Positions 5,646-6,686 of a stretch of 6,686 nucleotides of DNA are shown piece by piece. This stretch comes from Armatimonadota bacterium (GTDB taxonomy: Bacteria > Armatimonadota > Fimbriimonadia > Fimbriimonadales > Fimbriimonadaceae), in NCBI GenBank assembly GCA_003516955.1, contig DPBN01000110.1:1-6686 (forward strand). Direction: 5' to 3'. A program made the position numbers and the translations under genes. The notes under the pieces are model-generated. The model ran no database searches, was not told where the DNA came from, and was given only the letters and a program-made list of their open reading frames with translations. How positions within the stretch are numbered: position 1 is the first letter of the stretch; each line of letters starts with the position of its first letter.

Positions 5646-6647
5646 ATGGCTGGAACGCTGATCCTGATTCCCGTGGAGGCCGACGGTGCGCTGTCGAAGG
5701 CCTCGTCGGAGCTCGCCGCGGCCGCTCCGTCCTTCGACCCCGAGGCCACCTTCGGGCTCTTCGGCCAAGGAGCCGCCCAAGCCGCCAAGGCTCTTCCCAA
5801 GTCCGCCAAGCGGGTGCTGGTCGTGGATGGCGAGGCTTGGGCGCACGGCGCCGCGTGCAACGACGCCAAAGCCTGCGAGGCGCTGATCCGAGCGGCCGGT
5901 GCGGACCTTGTGCTCGCCCCGCAGCACTCGCGGACCGCGCGGTGCCTCCCTCTCGCCGCCGTCCGGCTCGGCGGAAGGATCGACACGCGCGTCGCAGGGG
6001 TCGTCCAGGAAGATGGCCTGAAAATCCGCCGGTGGTACTACCGTCAGCGGATGCAGGCCACGCTCTCCCGCGCCGAACGGCCTTGGATCCTTCTGCTGGA
6101 GACCGGCGCGCTCTCGGGTCAGTCGGAGACGGGCTACGACGGCCCGACCGAGGCGGTTGCGGCCGAGGCCTCGTCCCGAACCCGTGCGATCGGCACCGAG
6201 CCCGCCGTCGCCGGCGAGCAGACGATCAAGCCGGACGCCGACCTGCTGTTCGTCGCAGGCGCCGGCTGGACCAAGAAGCAGTCGGACGGATCGACGCACG
6301 TGCCGGAAGCCGAAGAGCTGATCCGCGGGTTCCTGCGGGCGACAGGCGCGTCGCTCGGCTCCAGCAAGTCGCTGGTCGACCAGAAGGGCGAGGGAGCGGT
6401 GATCTCGTTCCTCTCCCACATGAACCAGGTCGGCCAAACCGGCTCGAGCCCGCGCCACCCCAAGGGACTCGCGACGTGCTGCCACGGCGAGGAGCCGCAC
6501 GTGGTCGGGTGGCGGTTCATCAACGAGCGCCGGGCGGTCAACCTGGACCCCAACTGCGGCTGGGCGCACGGCAAGGCGGACGTGCTGTACGTCGCCGACG
6601 CCTTCGCCGTGCTGCGCAAGCTCAACGAGATCCTGGGCGCGCGCTGA
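5646..6647 (+). CDS. etfA: Electron transfer flavoprotein alpha subunit (EtfA/FixB family), divergent
   Basis: EtfA binds the electron-carrying FAD in its C-terminal domain and shuttles between dehydrogenase and ETF-QO. The protein has 333 residues from the chosen ATG (337 from the GTG at 5634), close to the family's 310-330. The N-terminal half has the alpha/beta fold pattern, with ADLVLAPQHSRTARCLPLAA matching the D-V-L-xx-xTxxGRDxAPRVAA region. In the FAD domain QVGQTG (261-266) is intact, and H285 stands where human alpha-His286 contacts the flavin. Other landmarks are altered: GRG is GAG (205-207), the SR motif is SK (K241 for human alpha-Arg249), and GISGAIQH is CCHGEEPH (278-285). AVNLDPNCGW replaces AINKDPEAPI, followed by the usual ADV-Y-VAD-type end. 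The swaps are local and the rest aligns, so this is a diverged but probably working ETF. The gene ends 39 bp before the window edge. Confidence 0.9.
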   Translation: MAGTLILIPVEADGALSKASSELAAAAPSFDPEATFGLFGQGAAQAAKALPKSAKRVLVVDGEAWAHGAACNDAKACEALIRAAGADLVLAPQHSRTARCLPLAAVRLGGRIDTRVAGVVQEDGLKIRRWYYRQRMQATLSRAERPWILLLETGALSGQSETGYDGPTEAVAAEASSRTRAIGTEPAVAGEQTIKPDADLLFVAGAGWTKKQSDGSTHVPEAEELIRGFLRATGASLGSSKSLVDQKGEGAVISFLSHMNQVGQTGSSPRHPKGLATCCHGEEPHVVGWRFINERRAVNLDPNCGWAHGKADVLYVADAFAVLRKLNEILGAR

Positions 6648-6686
6648 GGCCCGCTCCGACGGCAAGGGGGGGCCGCGGCTTCCGCC
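6648..6686 (+). other. Short downstream spacer, no feature assigned
   Basis: These 39 bases after etfA contain a run of seven G (6666-6672) and a possible 5-bp pairing of GGCCC (6648-6652) with GGGCC (6670-6674). This is too weak, and the window ends too soon, to call a terminator or another gene. Confidence 0.3.

Larger units (their letters stand above)
740..6647 (+). other. Putative four-gene operon: acyl-CoA dehydrogenase, ETF-QO, EtfB, EtfA
   Basis: The four genes share a strand and are separated by 12, 3 and 19 bp, with Shine-Dalgarno-like sequences within or just after the preceding stop codons. There is no room for internal promoters or terminators in these gaps, so co-transcription and partly coupled translation are likely. 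The products form a consecutive electron path: acyl-CoA to the dehydrogenase FAD, then EtfAB, then ETF-QO, then quinone. The downstream limit is unknown because the window ends 39 bp after etfA. Confidence 0.85.

Noticed and set aside
2900..5986. Minus-strand open frame of 1028 codons opposite ETF-QO and EtfB
   Set aside because: It spans three well-identified + strand genes and has low-complexity composition. Such long antisense frames are expected when codon third positions are mostly G or C.
6648..6686. Possible terminator after etfA (GGCCC/GGGCC with a G-run)
   Set aside because: The stem is only 5 bp with a 17-nt loop, no T-run is visible, and the window ends.
1..6686. CRISPR arrays, tRNA or rRNA genes, insertion sequences
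   Set aside because: No spaced direct repeats, cloverleaf-like sequence, ribosomal RNA sequence, transposase or terminal inverted repeats were seen on either strand.

Overview
The window is GC-rich bacterial DNA in which every convincing gene lies on the + strand. It opens inside the 3' half of dnaN, the DNA polymerase III sliding clamp. A 125-bp gap follows, then four tightly spaced genes that fill the rest of the window: a very long acyl-CoA dehydrogenase, an electron-transfer-flavoprotein:quinone oxidoreductase (ETF-QO) with a fused ferredoxin-type tail, EtfB and EtfA. The spacings of 12, 3 and 19 bp point to one operon. The long minus-strand reading frames are antisense shadows typical of GC-rich DNA and none looks like a real protein.

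The four genes together make a complete electron path. The dehydrogenase would oxidise an acyl-CoA to the enoyl-CoA and reduce its FAD. EtfAB would collect the electrons. The ETF-QO would pass them through FAD and iron-sulfur centres to membrane quinone. A module holding both the dehydrogenase and its whole dedicated electron chain suggests that these proteins are matched to one another rather than sharing a general ETF pool.

Several features set the module apart from the textbook system. The dehydrogenase has an insertion of roughly 80 residues in its C-terminal helical domain and an extension of about 245 residues beyond the catalytic Glu, ending in a cysteine-bearing region. The ETF-QO tail has eight cysteines arranged as in a two-cluster ferredoxin, not the four of the mitochondrial single-cluster enzyme, so it looks like a FixC-FixX (EtfC-EtfX) fusion. 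EtfA has Lys where ETFs carry an almost invariant flavin-contacting Arg, and its SGAIQH-type motif is rewritten although QVGQTG and the flavin-site His remain. EtfB has a non-canonical nucleotide loop. The leader of the first operon gene holds a 14-bp GC-rich hairpin beginning about 7 nt after a TATAGT box.

The organism cannot be named securely. The GC content, the clamp sequence and an aerobic-type beta-oxidation electron chain would fit several GC-rich environmental phyla (for example Chloroflexota, Acidobacteriota, Armatimonadota or Myxococcota-like groups). The usual recF or gyrB does not follow dnaN here.
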